Part shown: positions 17,356-26,581 of the stretch, one piece after another
How positions within the stretch are numbered: position 1 is the stretch's first letter
Layout: every line of letters starts with the position of its first letter
Assembly: GCF_006716905.1 (NCBI RefSeq)
Contig: NZ_VFPV01000002.1
Location: 896,501-960,500, forward strand
Length of the DNA stretch: 64,000 nucleotides
Direction: 5' to 3'
From: Acidovorax temperans
GTDB lineage: Bacteria; Pseudomonadota; Gammaproteobacteria; Burkholderiales; Burkholderiaceae_C
The notes under the pieces: generated by a model
The model's input: the letters and a program-made list of their open reading frames with translations, nothing else
Databases searched by the model: none
Told to the model about the DNA's origin: nothing
Translations under genes and position numbers: made by a program

Positions 17356-20300
17356 ATGTCATCTATTGATGTCAACAATGCACCGGCCGCAGACTGGACC
17401 CCTGGAGATCAGGATCTGGGTCCTCTGGCCTGGGTGCTTGACGAGTTACGCAAATCGCTGGGTGGCGCAGTCAAATCGATGCGCCGTTTTTTGCGCGAGG
17501 CTGAACAGGCTCAAGAATCCGATCTGGCATCTCTGGATGCCGGATCGTTGCGCATAGCAAGGCAACAGTTGCACCAGGCCAGCGGTGCGCTGGAAATGGT
17601 GGGTATGGCCCCTCCAGCTCTCGTGCTGCGGGCCATGGAGTCTGCTGTACAAAAATTTGTGCAGCGTCCCGAACTGTGCCAGGACGACTCAGCCGCCATC
17701 ATTGAACGTGCCAGCTTTGCTCTGATCGAATATCTGGAAGGCGTGCTGGCAGGCAAGCCGGTCTCGCCGGTGGCCTTGTTTCCCCAGTACCGCGACGTTC
17801 AAACGCTTGCGGGTGCGGATCGAGTTCACCCTGCAGACCTGTGGCCTGTAGAGCGGCGTTTCAAGGAACCTGATCTGGAGGTGACCGCATCGCCTCTGCT
17901 CTATGGCGCAGATGCCCGAGCTCGTCTTGATGCTGCTGTGCTCAAGATTGTGAAGACCGGTGATCGCAAGGCGGCGCGCAGTATGCGTGACACCTGCCTG
18001 GGGTTCGTGGCAGCCCAGCAGGACCGCCAGGTACGTGCTTTCTGGAAGATTTGTGCAGCCTTCTTTGAAGCTTGCATGGAAGGTCTGCTGCCGCCAGATG
18101 TCTACGTCAAACGCGTTGCCTCACGTGTGCTGATGCAGTACGCCACCCTTGCCAAGGGTGACAAAACGGTGGCAGATCGGCTGGTTCAAGACCTTTTGTT
18201 CTTCTGCTCCCAGGCCCAGAACGTTGATGGTGCGCGTACACCTGCCCTGCAGGCTGTGCGGGACGCATTTGCGCTGGATCGTTTCAAGCCTGTGGATTAC
18301 GAAACAGTGCGTTTTGGTCGTTTCGACCCCGCATTGTTGGCACAAGCTCGCAAGCGCATTGCAGCGGCTACGGAGACGTGGTCTGCCTTGGCAGGCGGAG
18401 ATCGCAACAAGATCAAACCGGCTGCAGATCAATTCAGCCTGGTTTGCGATTCGCTGCGCAAGCTCAATCCGGGCAGCGAGAGCCTGGCGGTCGCACTGAC
18501 CAAAACCCTGGATGCCATCACCCGCACGGGCGAGCCACCATCGGCCGCGTTGGCCATGGAAGTGGCGACATCGGTGCTGTATCTGCAGGCAGCCTTTGAA
18601 GAGCTGGATGCCGCAGATGACCAGATGATCCAGCGGGCGGCCCGTTTGGCCGAGCGGTTGGATGCGGTGGGATCGGGTGCAGAGCCTGAGCCTCTGGAAG
18701 CCTGGATGGAAGAGCTGTACCGCCGTGTCAGCGACAACCAGACGATGGGCAGCGTGGTAGATGAGTTGCGCGCCACCCTCGCTCAGGCCGAAAAGGCGAT
18801 GGATCAGTTTTTCCGCAGTCCGCAAGAAACCTCGCTGCTGGTGGCTGTACCCGGCTTGTTGGCGCAAATGCGTGGCGTGCTGTCTGTGCTGGGATTGGAT
18901 CAGGCATCTCTGGCAGTGCTGCGCATGCGCGACACCGTGGAACGTCTGCTCATCAATGAGATTTCTGACGCAGACAAGCCCGGCGCATTCGAAAAGCTCG
19001 GTAGCAATCTGGGTGCGTTGGGCTTCCTGATTGACATGCTCAACTACCAGCGTGCGATGGCGCGCAAGCTCTTCGTTTATGACGAAGAGGCAGGTGAGCT
19101 GCGCATTCTCACTGCCAAGGGGCGCTCGCGCGTCTCTGATGCTCATGAAGAGGCTCCAGCAGAGTTGGAAGAGCGAGTAGCACAACCCTTGCCTGAGATC
19201 GTGCCACGCTTCCAGGTGGAAGAGCCTGACGGCGTGCCGACAGATTTCTCGCCATTCCCCGACATGTCTGCGGACAGCGCCGATGCACAGCCGATCCCAG
19301 AAGATCAGTTGGCTCCCGAAATCTCTTTTGATTTCGCTGAGGCAGCGTTGCCCGCCGCATCGCCGGCGCCTGCGTCCATCGAGTTCGCTGTCAAAGAGCA
19401 ACTGGCTGTTGAAGACGAGTTGCTGGAAGTGTTCCTGGAAGAGGCGCGGGAGGTGGTGGTCAACGGCACCACAGCCATCGCAGCCTTGACTGAGGAGCCT
19501 GGCAACCTCAGCGAACAGACCACCTTGCGCCGTGCGTTCCACACGCTCAAGGGCAGTTCGCGTATGGTAGGGCTGAACGACTTTGGCGAAGCCGCTTGGG
19601 CCATGGAGCAACTGCTCAATGCCTGGCTGGCAGAGCAAAAGCCCATGCAGCCGCCGCTGTTGCAGCTCTCGTCCGATGCGCTGCAAGCATTTGATCGCTG
19701 GGCCAGTGACATTGCCGCAGGCCAAGCCAGCGGATGGCAATCCCAGGCATTCCGTGAATCTGCCGATGCTTTGCGCTTGCAAGGGGCAGTGGTTCCGTTG
19801 GTGGTGCCTGGCGGTCAGCAAGCTCCAGAAGCAGAAGCTACAGAGCCCACAGCGGAAGCGCATGTGGATTCAGCCGCTCAGGCTCCGATCGAACTGACCG
19901 AAGCAATCGACATCTCTGAGGAGGTGCCGCATGAGGACTTCCAATCCACGGAAATTCCCGAAGGGGAGGCTGAATCTAGTGTTGTGGCGGACGCCTCGTC
20001 CCCTGAGTCCATGGGCGGCGCCGTTACAGAAGAGATCGATTTTGCGGAGTTCACCTCGGCTCTCACTGAGTCTGAGCCATCGGTAGCCCCTGCAGAAACC
20101 CTGCCTGTGCTGGACGCTGCTGCGCAGCCGGGAGCGGACAGCCCCATCGATCTGAGTTTGCCGGACCTTTCGTTCCTGGATGCAGACGTGCCTGCTGCTG
20201 CGGTGGTGGAAGAGACACCACAGCCTGAAGAGCATGCTGTGTTCGAAGAACTGCCAGCGTTGGATGAGGTGCCCGCTTTGGACTTCAGCGCTACCGTTGA

Positions 20301-23300
20301 GTCTGCACAAGAAGCACCAGCGATGGAGAGCGAGCCTGAAGAGGTGCCGCTCTCGGTCCATGAGCCTGTTGCCCTGACTGAACCCGCGGCTGAAGCGCCG
20401 TCTGTCATCACTGACGCGATGGAAGTTGAGGCGACTCTCCCAGAGACGTCGGAATCTCCAGTCGAAGAAGAGCCGGTGAGCGAAGAGGCGGTCAAGGTCA
20501 TTGAAACCTTGCGCATTGGCTTGCCGCTGTACAACGTGTACCTGAATGAAGCGGACGAGTGGTCGCGTCGTTTGGTCACCTGTCTGCAGGAATGGGCTCT
20601 GGAATTGCATGAGCCTTTGCCAGATACCGCAGTCGCGCTGGCCCATTCGTTGGCGGGCAGCTCTGCTACGGTGGGGTTCACCGCCCTGTCCGACATGGCA
20701 CGAGTGCTCGAACACGCACTGCAGCATGTTCAGTTGGCACCGCAGGGCAACGAGGAGCAGGTTTCGGTGTTCATGGCAGCGGCTGACGACATTCGCCGCT
20801 TGCTTCACCAGTTCGCCGCAGGCTTCCTGAAAGAGCCCAGCCCTGAAGTGTTGGATGCCTTGCGCCAGATTCTGGAAACAGAAGTCAGTAGCACGTTGTC
20901 GCCGGCTTACGACGATTTGATGGAGGATTCTGGGCCTGAGCCTGAGGGGCTGGAGGCTGCGGAGTCTTTTGCGGAGGCAGAGCAGCCAGAAGAAGTGGCC
21001 ACGCCTGTTGTTTCGAAGGAGCCAGCAGTGGCTGCCCCAGTGGCTCGCGCCGTTGCGCCCGCGCTATCGGTGGTCAAGCGCGATGCGGCATCCCTGGTGG
21101 GTACTGACGTGGACGACGACATTGACGTTGTGGACGTCATTGATCCCGACCTGTTCCCGATTTTCGAGGAAGAGGCTGCCGAATTGCTGCCCCAACTGGG
21201 TGGCGCGCTGCGCCAGTGGGCAGCTCGTCCGGACAATCTGGGTGCCCGCAGCGAAGTCTTGCGTGCCTTGCACACACTCAAAGGTAGCTCGCGTTTGGCA
21301 GGCGCCATGCGCTTGGGTGAAATGGCGCACCGCCTCGAATCTGCCATTGAGCAGATTGACGTGGAGACGGTCACCGTCGACCAAGTGGAGCCTTTGCTTG
21401 CGAGCTTCGACAATCTGGAAGCAAACTTCCAGACTCTCAGCGCCCATGCAGGTCAAGACCCCAGCGCAGGTGTAGAGGCAGAAGCGGTTCAAGGTTTCGT
21501 GGAACCAGTCGCTGCGACTGAATCCGTGTCGTCTCAAGGCGGTTCAAGTGCTGGCCCCGCCGTACCAGCTGTGCGTTTGCCTGCTGCGTCGCAACTGGCT
21601 CCGCTGCGTGTTGCGGCCAACCAGTCGGTGCGTGTGCGTGCGCAGTTGCTCGATCGCTTGGTCAACCAGGCGGGTGAGGTGATGATCAGCCGTTCGCGTC
21701 TGGATGTACGGCTTGGACAGTTCCGCAGCTCGCTCAATGACCTGTCCGGCAACTTGGATCGCCTGCGTCAGCAGTTGCGTGACATCGAAGTACAGGCCGA
21801 GTCGCAGATGCAATCGCGCATGGCACTGGCCAAGGACTCTGCCGCAGGTTTCGACCCGCTGGAATTTGACCGCTTCACGCGCGTGCAAGAGTTGACCCGC
21901 ATGATGGCCGAGTCGGTGAACGACGTGGCGACGGTGCAGCGCAACTTGCAGCGCGCCATGGAAGGTGCGGAAGACGATCTGATTGCCCAAGGCCGCCAGG
22001 CGCGGGAGCTGCAGCGCGATCTGCTGCGTACTCGCATGGTGGAGTTCGAAGGCATTGCGGAGCGCTTGTACGCTGTGGTTCGCCAATCGTCCAAGGAAAC
22101 CGGCAAGCAGATCAAGCTGGACATCACCGGAGGCTCCATTGAAATGGACCGTGGGGTGCTGGACCGCATGACACCTGCCTTCGAGCACTTGCTGCGTAAC
22201 TGCGTTGCCCACGGTATTGAAGAACCTGACGTGCGGGTCGCCGCTGGCAAGCCAGCCACCGGAACCATCACGGTGGATCTGCGGCACGAAGGCAACGACG
22301 TGTCGGTGGAGTTCCGCGACGACGGAGCAGGTCTGAACCTTGCCCGAATTCGTGAAAAAGCCGTTGCGCAAGGTCTGCTGCAAGCAGATGACGAACTCAG
22401 CGACGACGCCGCAGCCAACCTGATCTTCATGCCGGGCTTCAGCACCGCGACCGAAGTGACTGGTTTGTCTGGCCGGGGTATCGGCATGGACGTGGTTCGT
22501 TCCGAAATCAACGCCTTGGGTGGCCGCATCGAAACGTCTACCCAAACCGGACAAGGCACGGCCTTCCGGATGGTGCTGCCACTGACCACTGCTGTGACGC
22601 AGGTGGTGATGTTGCGCGCCGGTGAGTTGGCTGTGGGTGTGCCTGCTAATCTGGTGGAGATCGTGCGCCGCACCTCGGCCCAGGACCTGGAAGAGGCTTA
22701 CCGCTCCGGTTATTTCGACGACGGTCTGGAGAAGGTTCCCTTTTTCTGGTCGGGAGCGCTGCTGCAGTCTTCCGCCCGCAGCAATGAGCCTGCAGGCAAG
22801 ACCCGCCCGGTGGTGATCTTCCGAAGCGCTTCGCAGCGTGTGGCCATGCACGTGGATGAAGTGCTGGGCAACCAGGAAGTGGTGGTGAAGAACCTGGGTC
22901 CACAACTGTCCCGTTTGCCAGGCTTGGCAGGTATGTCGGTGCTGGCTTCGGGCGCAGTGGTCTTGATCTACAACCCTGTGGCCTTGGCTACGGTGTATGG
23001 CGATCAGGTGCGTGCCGCCAGTGCCGGTGTGTCCATGCTGGCGGAAACCGACAGCCCCGATGCACCGAAGGCTCCCACGTCTTCGATGCTGTCGGGCCCC
23101 AGCCAGCTTCCGCTGATTCTGGTGGTGGACGATTCCATCACGGTCCGTCGTGTGACGCAGCGTTTGCTGCAGCGCGAAGGTTACCGGGTGTCGTTGGCTG
23201 CCGATGGCCTGCAGGCGCTGGAGCGTTTGCAGGAAGAGCGGCCCACTGTGGTTCTCTCCGACATCGAAATGCCCCGCATGGATGGCTTCGATCTGGCCCG

Positions 23301-23493
23301 CAACATCCGTGCGGACAGTGCGTTGCGCGATCTGCCAATCATCATGATCACCTCGCGTATTGCTGAAAAGCACCGCGAGCACGCGATGGAACTGGGTGTG
23401 AACCACTACCTGGGCAAGCCCTACTCGGACGAGGAATTGCTGAGCCTGATCCAGCACTACGCACGCCTGGCGGCCGCTACCGCAGAGGTGTGA
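17356..23493 (+). CDS. chpA: Giant hybrid chemosensory kinase ChpA/PilL (multiple Hpt, CheA core, CheW and receiver domains)
   Basis: A 2045-residue CheA-type kinase. Histidine-phosphotransfer-like units are seen at His73 (QQLHQASGALEMVG), a degenerate unit near residue 505 without His (PGLLAQMRGVLSVLGL), His729 (FHTLKGSSRMVG), His1097 (AHSLAGSSATVG) and His1306 (LHTLKGSSRLAG). A long acidic Pro/Glu linker spans about 810-1040. The kinase core follows: dimer helices from ~1420, the N box in HLLRNCVAHGIEEPD, and G boxes DDGAGL and GLSGRGIGMDVV. A CheW domain and a C-terminal receiver (VVDDS, acceptor Asp1969 in SDIEMPRMDGFD, Lys in YLGKPYS) end the protein. It should phosphorylate PilG and PilH. 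An insertion sequence now lies in its terminator, 44 bases past the stop. Confidence 0.93.
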   Translation: MSSIDVNNAPAADWTPGDQDLGPLAWVLDELRKSLGGAVKSMRRFLREAEQAQESDLASLDAGSLRIARQQLHQASGALEMVGMAPPALVLRAMESAVQKFVQRPELCQDDSAAIIERASFALIEYLEGVLAGKPVSPVALFPQYRDVQTLAGADRVHPADLWPVERRFKEPDLEVTASPLLYGADARARLDAAVLKIVKTGDRKAARSMRDTCLGFVAAQQDRQVRAFWKICAAFFEACMEGLLPPDVYVKRVASRVLMQYATLAKGDKTVADRLVQDLLFFCSQAQNVDGARTPALQAVRDAFALDRFKPVDYETVRFGRFDPALLAQARKRIAAATETWSALAGGDRNKIKPAADQFSLVCDSLRKLNPGSESLAVALTKTLDAITRTGEPPSAALAMEVATSVLYLQAAFEELDAADDQMIQRAARLAERLDAVGSGAEPEPLEAWMEELYRRVSDNQTMGSVVDELRATLAQAEKAMDQFFRSPQETSLLVAVPGLLAQMRGVLSVLGLDQASLAVLRMRDTVERLLINEISDADKPGAFEKLGSNLGALGFLIDMLNYQRAMARKLFVYDEEAGELRILTAKGRSRVSDAHEEAPAELEERVAQPLPEIVPRFQVEEPDGVPTDFSPFPDMSADSADAQPIPEDQLAPEISFDFAEAALPAASPAPASIEFAVKEQLAVEDELLEVFLEEAREVVVNGTTAIAALTEEPGNLSEQTTLRRAFHTLKGSSRMVGLNDFGEAAWAMEQLLNAWLAEQKPMQPPLLQLSSDALQAFDRWASDIAAGQASGWQSQAFRESADALRLQGAVVPLVVPGGQQAPEAEATEPTAEAHVDSAAQAPIELTEAIDISEEVPHEDFQSTEIPEGEAESSVVADASSPESMGGAVTEEIDFAEFTSALTESEPSVAPAETLPVLDAAAQPGADSPIDLSLPDLSFLDADVPAAAVVEETPQPEEHAVFEELPALDEVPALDFSATVESAQEAPAMESEPEEVPLSVHEPVALTEPAAEAPSVITDAMEVEATLPETSESPVEEEPVSEEAVKVIETLRIGLPLYNVYLNEADEWSRRLVTCLQEWALELHEPLPDTAVALAHSLAGSSATVGFTALSDMARVLEHALQHVQLAPQGNEEQVSVFMAAADDIRRLLHQFAAGFLKEPSPEVLDALRQILETEVSSTLSPAYDDLMEDSGPEPEGLEAAESFAEAEQPEEVATPVVSKEPAVAAPVARAVAPALSVVKRDAASLVGTDVDDDIDVVDVIDPDLFPIFEEEAAELLPQLGGALRQWAARPDNLGARSEVLRALHTLKGSSRLAGAMRLGEMAHRLESAIEQIDVETVTVDQVEPLLASFDNLEANFQTLSAHAGQDPSAGVEAEAVQGFVEPVAATESVSSQGGSSAGPAVPAVRLPAASQLAPLRVAANQSVRVRAQLLDRLVNQAGEVMISRSRLDVRLGQFRSSLNDLSGNLDRLRQQLRDIEVQAESQMQSRMALAKDSAAGFDPLEFDRFTRVQELTRMMAESVNDVATVQRNLQRAMEGAEDDLIAQGRQARELQRDLLRTRMVEFEGIAERLYAVVRQSSKETGKQIKLDITGGSIEMDRGVLDRMTPAFEHLLRNCVAHGIEEPDVRVAAGKPATGTITVDLRHEGNDVSVEFRDDGAGLNLARIREKAVAQGLLQADDELSDDAAANLIFMPGFSTATEVTGLSGRGIGMDVVRSEINALGGRIETSTQTGQGTAFRMVLPLTTAVTQVVMLRAGELAVGVPANLVEIVRRTSAQDLEEAYRSGYFDDGLEKVPFFWSGALLQSSARSNEPAGKTRPVVIFRSASQRVAMHVDEVLGNQEVVVKNLGPQLSRLPGLAGMSVLASGAVVLIYNPVALATVYGDQVRAASAGVSMLAETDSPDAPKAPTSSMLSGPSQLPLILVVDDSITVRRVTQRLLQREGYRVSLAADGLQALERLQEERPTVVLSDIEMPRMDGFDLARNIRADSALRDLPIIMITSRIAEKHREHAMELGVNHYLGKPYSDEELLSLIQHYARLAAATAEV

Positions 23494-23537
23494 AGTCAAG
23501 GCTGCCACGTGCAGTCTTGATAACCCAAAAAAAGAGC

Positions 23538-23549
23538 GCCCCTCAGGGC
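23538..23549. repeat. Target-site duplication, left copy
   Basis: GCCCCTCAGGGC. It is identical to 24990-25001 and flanks the insertion sequence. The 12-bp length fits IS4-group elements (about 11-13 bp). The word is itself a hairpin (GCCC-CTCA-GGGC). Joining the outer flanks gives AAAAAAAGAGCGCCCCTCAGGGCGCTTTTTT, i.e. an intrinsic terminator behind chpA before insertion. Confidence 0.88.
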
Positions 23550-23584
23550 AATGCCGCTCAGTTAAGTCTGAGCGGCATTTTTTT
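23550..23584 (+). terminator. Terminator hairpin built into the left IS end
   Basis: AATGCCGCTCA (23550-23560), loop GTTAAGTC, TGAGCGGCATT (23569-23579), T-run to 23584: an 11-bp perfect stem. It would stop plus-strand transcription coming from chpA before it runs antisense into the transposase. The minus-strand transposase ends inside this hairpin. Confidence 0.8.
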
Positions 23585-24889
23585 GACGGGATACTGGGTC
23601 TTGGTCATACGAACCTCACGCGGATACCGCCTGTGGGATCTGCGAGGCGGCAGCACGAAGCGGCGGATGTTCTTTTTCATGGCCGCAAGCTTGGCCGGGA
23701 TGGCCCCAGGGGTGTGTGATCCTGAACTCCACAGCCACTCATCCACGATGTAGCGCAGCGCCGTGATGAAGCTGATGCGACAGGGCTGCACTTTGGCCTC
23801 GTCTGCGATGCGCGTGATCTCCAAGCGGATCAGGTTGTACATCAACAAGGTTGCCCACAGCTCTTGCTTGACCCCATCGGGTTGCTGGCTGCGCAACGTC
23901 ATCGCCTGGCCCAGCATGTCCGTCTTCATCTCTCCATAGGCCAGCTCAATCTCCCAGCGTTCGTGGTACAGCGCGAACACCTCCTCGGCCTTGTAGCGTG
24001 CCGGATCCATCAGGGACGTGAACAAGGTTCTGGGTTTGCCATCGAGTTCACGGGTGATGGCGCGCACCTCCCACGTGAGCGGCAAGCCGGGGTCTTTCTT
24101 GCGAGCTTGGGGCGAGACCTTCATGCGCAAGCTCACATCGCCAGGGCCATGCGTTTGCACCACCTCGCCCCTGAGTCCGGCACGCGCAGGGATCAGCCAG
24201 TGACGTCCCTGGCGGTGTTGCAGCGGCCACAGCAGACTTGCCGAGTAAAACCCTTTGTCCACAATCACCAGCGAGTCAGGCGGCAACTTCGGCCACAAGC
24301 GTTCAGCCAATGCGTACTCACTGGTGTCGTAGGCATCCAGGCTGGCATCTACCAATAAACGAGCTCTGGCATCGAGCAAGCAGGCCATGCGCACCAGGGG
24401 GAAGGGACTTTGGTGGTCTGCGTGGTTGCGCTGGCAACCAAAGTGCTGGCGGTTGTCTTGTGTGTCGGGGGTACGCCAGACCACGCCATCCAATGCGTAC
24501 AGCGCCAAGCCTTGCCAGCGGTGGCGAGCGGCCTGCTGGTGCGCCCAATGGGCAGCAGTGTGGCGAAACAGCCATTGCAGGGGCTCACTGCCCAGCCGTT
24601 GGCGCGCCTGGCTCAGCGCGCTGGAGCTGATGGGTTCATTGTGCTGCCCAGGCAGTGCCAGCTCCAGTACCTCGGCCACGTTCACGATGGAGCGGTCTCT
24701 AAGCAAGGCCACACCCAATACCAGCCAAAGTGCCTGCTCCATGGGCAGTCGCCGCTTGCGCAGCGTGGCTACACCCGTCATCTGCAAGGCCTGTTCAATC
24801 CACTGCTGGGGTATGTTGCTTTGAACGACACCCCATTGTTCGGGGCTCGCAAACTCATGGGTATCGTTCAGGTACTCTTGCAGCAGCAT
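23558..24889 (-). CDS. IS4-family DDE transposase
   Basis: The 443-residue transposase carries an N-terminal helical DNA-binding region (RKRRLPMEQALWLVLGVALL), then the DDE catalytic core. The first Asp is in LYALDGVVWRTPD and the second in SLVIVDKGFYSASLLW. The C1 signature of the IS4 family, Y-2-R-3-E-6-K, is complete in YHERWEIELAYGEMK, carrying the catalytic Glu. The frame is uninterrupted. The final residues KMPLRLN are encoded by the terminal inverted repeat and terminator hairpin. The start ATG at 24887-24889 lies about 100 bases inside the right end. Confidence 0.93.
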   Translation of the reverse strand: MLLQEYLNDTHEFASPEQWGVVQSNIPQQWIEQALQMTGVATLRKRRLPMEQALWLVLGVALLRDRSIVNVAEVLELALPGQHNEPISSSALSQARQRLGSEPLQWLFRHTAAHWAHQQAARHRWQGLALYALDGVVWRTPDTQDNRQHFGCQRNHADHQSPFPLVRMACLLDARARLLVDASLDAYDTSEYALAERLWPKLPPDSLVIVDKGFYSASLLWPLQHRQGRHWLIPARAGLRGEVVQTHGPGDVSLRMKVSPQARKKDPGLPLTWEVRAITRELDGKPRTLFTSLMDPARYKAEEVFALYHERWEIELAYGEMKTDMLGQAMTLRSQQPDGVKQELWATLLMYNLIRLEITRIADEAKVQPCRISFITALRYIVDEWLWSSGSHTPGAIPAKLAAMKKNIRRFVLPPRRSHRRYPREVRMTKTQYPVKKMPLRLN

Positions 24890-24989
24890 TGGCTATCGCT
24901 TGACCTCTATGGCCAAAGCTCAATTGATCAAGCCTGCACTGTACAAACAACAAAGACCCCGAAGGGCCTTTGCTTAACTTACTGGCATT

Positions 24990-25001
24990 GCCCCTCAGGG
25001 C
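24990..25001. repeat. Target-site duplication, right copy
   Basis: GCCCCTCAGGGC, matching 23538-23549 exactly, followed by GCTTTTTTC. The right copy keeps the small stem plus T-run and may still terminate plus-strand transcripts leaving the element. Confidence 0.88.
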
Positions 25002-25087
25002 GCTTTTTTCATGGGTGGCAGGTACGGGGTGCAAGGGGCGATAGTGCGCGCCACGGGGCGCGCGCTGCGGCCTCACCGGGTGGCGTG

Positions 25088-26560
25088 CTAGGGCGCTGCT
25101 GCCTTCACCACCGCGTAGCGCTCCAGCGTTTTTTTGCGTGCCTCATCGTGTTGCACGATGGGAAGAGGGTAGGTGTGGCCCAAGGTAACACCTGCTGCCT
25201 GCAATTCCAGCGGCCTGGCCGCCCAAGGGGCGTGCAGCGCGGCTTTGCTCAGCCCAGCGAGCTGCGGCAGGTAGCGGCGTATGAACTTGCCCTCCGGGTC
25301 AAACTTCTCGCTTTGGCTGACCGGGTTGAAGATGCGGAAATAGGGCTGTGCGTCGCAGCCGCTCGAGCTGGCCCATTGCCAGCCGCCGTTGTTGGCGGCG
25401 AGATCAAAGTCGTTGAGTTGCTGCGCAAAATACTGCTCGCCCCAGCGCCAATCAATGCCCAGATCCTTCACCAGAAAGCTGGCCACCACCATGCGCAAGC
25501 GGTTGTGCATGTAGCCCGTCTGGTTGAGCTGTGCCATGGCAGCATCGACCAGGGGATAGCCTGTTTGCCCGTCGCACCAGGCCTTGAACAGCGCTTGTGC
25601 CGCGTCGCCCTGCTCCCATGCGATGGAGTCATAAGCGGGTTTGAAGCTGCGCTCTGCCACATGGGGGTGGTGGTAGAGAATCTGGAAGTAGAAGTCGCGC
25701 CAGATCAGTTCATTCAGCCAAGTGGCAGCGCCTGGGTTGCCCTGCTGTGCCAGGGCGTGCGCGGTGCGCGCCAGCAGCCGGGGCGAGATGGTGCCAAAGC
25801 GCAGGTGCACGCTGAGGTAGCTCGGCCCTTTCACGGCCGGAAAGTTGCGCGTTTCTTCGTAACGCTCAATGCGCTGCAGGAAGTCATCAAACAACTGCTG
25901 CGCACCCCGGCTTCCCGTGGGCAATTTCAGCTGACCCAGAGTGCTTTGTTCAAAGCCGATCGCACCCAGCGTGGGCACGGGGCGCGTGTGTTCTGGCGGC
26001 CGCGGCGCCAGTCGGTGTGCGTGGCGCTCTACCGGGTAGCTTTTCAGGAAGAAGGCATTGATTTTGCGCAGCCATGCATTTTTGTACGGCGTAAACACGC
26101 TGTAGGGCGTGCCCGATTGGGTAAGCACCTCGTCCCGCTCCAGCACCGTATGGTCTTTGTAGGCGTGCATTGCCACACCATTGCGCGCCAGCTGGGTGCG
26201 TACAGCGTTGTCGCGTTGCAAGGCCTGGGGCTCGTCGTCGTGGTTGGTGAAGACGGCATTCGCACCCAGCGCCTGGGCCAGCTGGGGCACGGCATCGACG
26301 GCTGCCGCATGCAGCACGATGAGGCCTCCCTGCGCGTGGCCGCTCAACTCACGCAGATGAGTATCCAGCTCTACCAGCGATTCACGGATGAACTCCACGC
26401 GCCGGTCGGCGCGGGGCAGGGGGGCGAGGATGTCGGTGTCGAAGACAAAAACGCAATGCACTTGCTGGCATTGGGTCAGTGCGTGGTACAGGGCGGCATG
26501 GTCCAGTGCGCGCAGGTCGCGCCGGAACCAGACAAGGCCGGTGGCGTAAGAGGGCTCCAT
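25088..26560 (-). CDS. phrB: Deoxyribodipyrimidine photolyase
   Basis: PhrB uses FAD and blue light to split cyclobutane pyrimidine dimers. The 490-residue protein starts at the ATG at 26558-26560 (MEPSYATGLVWFRRDLRALDH), chosen because the open frame further upstream runs through the opposite-strand yqgE. The antenna domain is at ~8-140. The FAD/DNA domain shows GTISPRLLAR, WRDFYFQILYHHP, WCDGQTGYPLVDAAMAQLNQTGYMHNRLRM and DFDLAANNGGWQWASSSGCDAQPYFRIFNP, including the electron-transfer tryptophans of class I enzymes. Only 21 bases separate the start from that of divergent yqgE, so the promoters must overlap. Confidence 0.95.
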   Translation of the reverse strand: MEPSYATGLVWFRRDLRALDHAALYHALTQCQQVHCVFVFDTDILAPLPRADRRVEFIRESLVELDTHLRELSGHAQGGLIVLHAAAVDAVPQLAQALGANAVFTNHDDEPQALQRDNAVRTQLARNGVAMHAYKDHTVLERDEVLTQSGTPYSVFTPYKNAWLRKINAFFLKSYPVERHAHRLAPRPPEHTRPVPTLGAIGFEQSTLGQLKLPTGSRGAQQLFDDFLQRIERYEETRNFPAVKGPSYLSVHLRFGTISPRLLARTAHALAQQGNPGAATWLNELIWRDFYFQILYHHPHVAERSFKPAYDSIAWEQGDAAQALFKAWCDGQTGYPLVDAAMAQLNQTGYMHNRLRMVVASFLVKDLGIDWRWGEQYFAQQLNDFDLAANNGGWQWASSSGCDAQPYFRIFNPVSQSEKFDPEGKFIRRYLPQLAGLSKAALHAPWAARPLELQAAGVTLGHTYPLPIVQHDEARKKTLERYAVVKAAAP

Positions 26561-26581
26561 GTTCACCGTTAAAATTGGACA

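Larger units (their letters stand above)
23550..24989 (-). mobile_element. Complete IS4-family (IS4-group) insertion sequence, 1440 bp
   Basis: Imperfect terminal inverted repeats: left AATGCCGCTCAGTTAAG (23550-23566), right end CTTAACTTACTGGCATT (24973-24989), complementary AATGCC...AGTTAAG. They resemble the ends of E. coli IS4 (AATGCCGATCAGTTAAG as I remember it). One intact transposase fills most of the element on the minus strand. A 12-bp direct repeat flanks it (23538-23549 and 24990-25001). The perfect target repeat and intact gene argue for a recent, possibly active copy. Confidence 0.92.
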
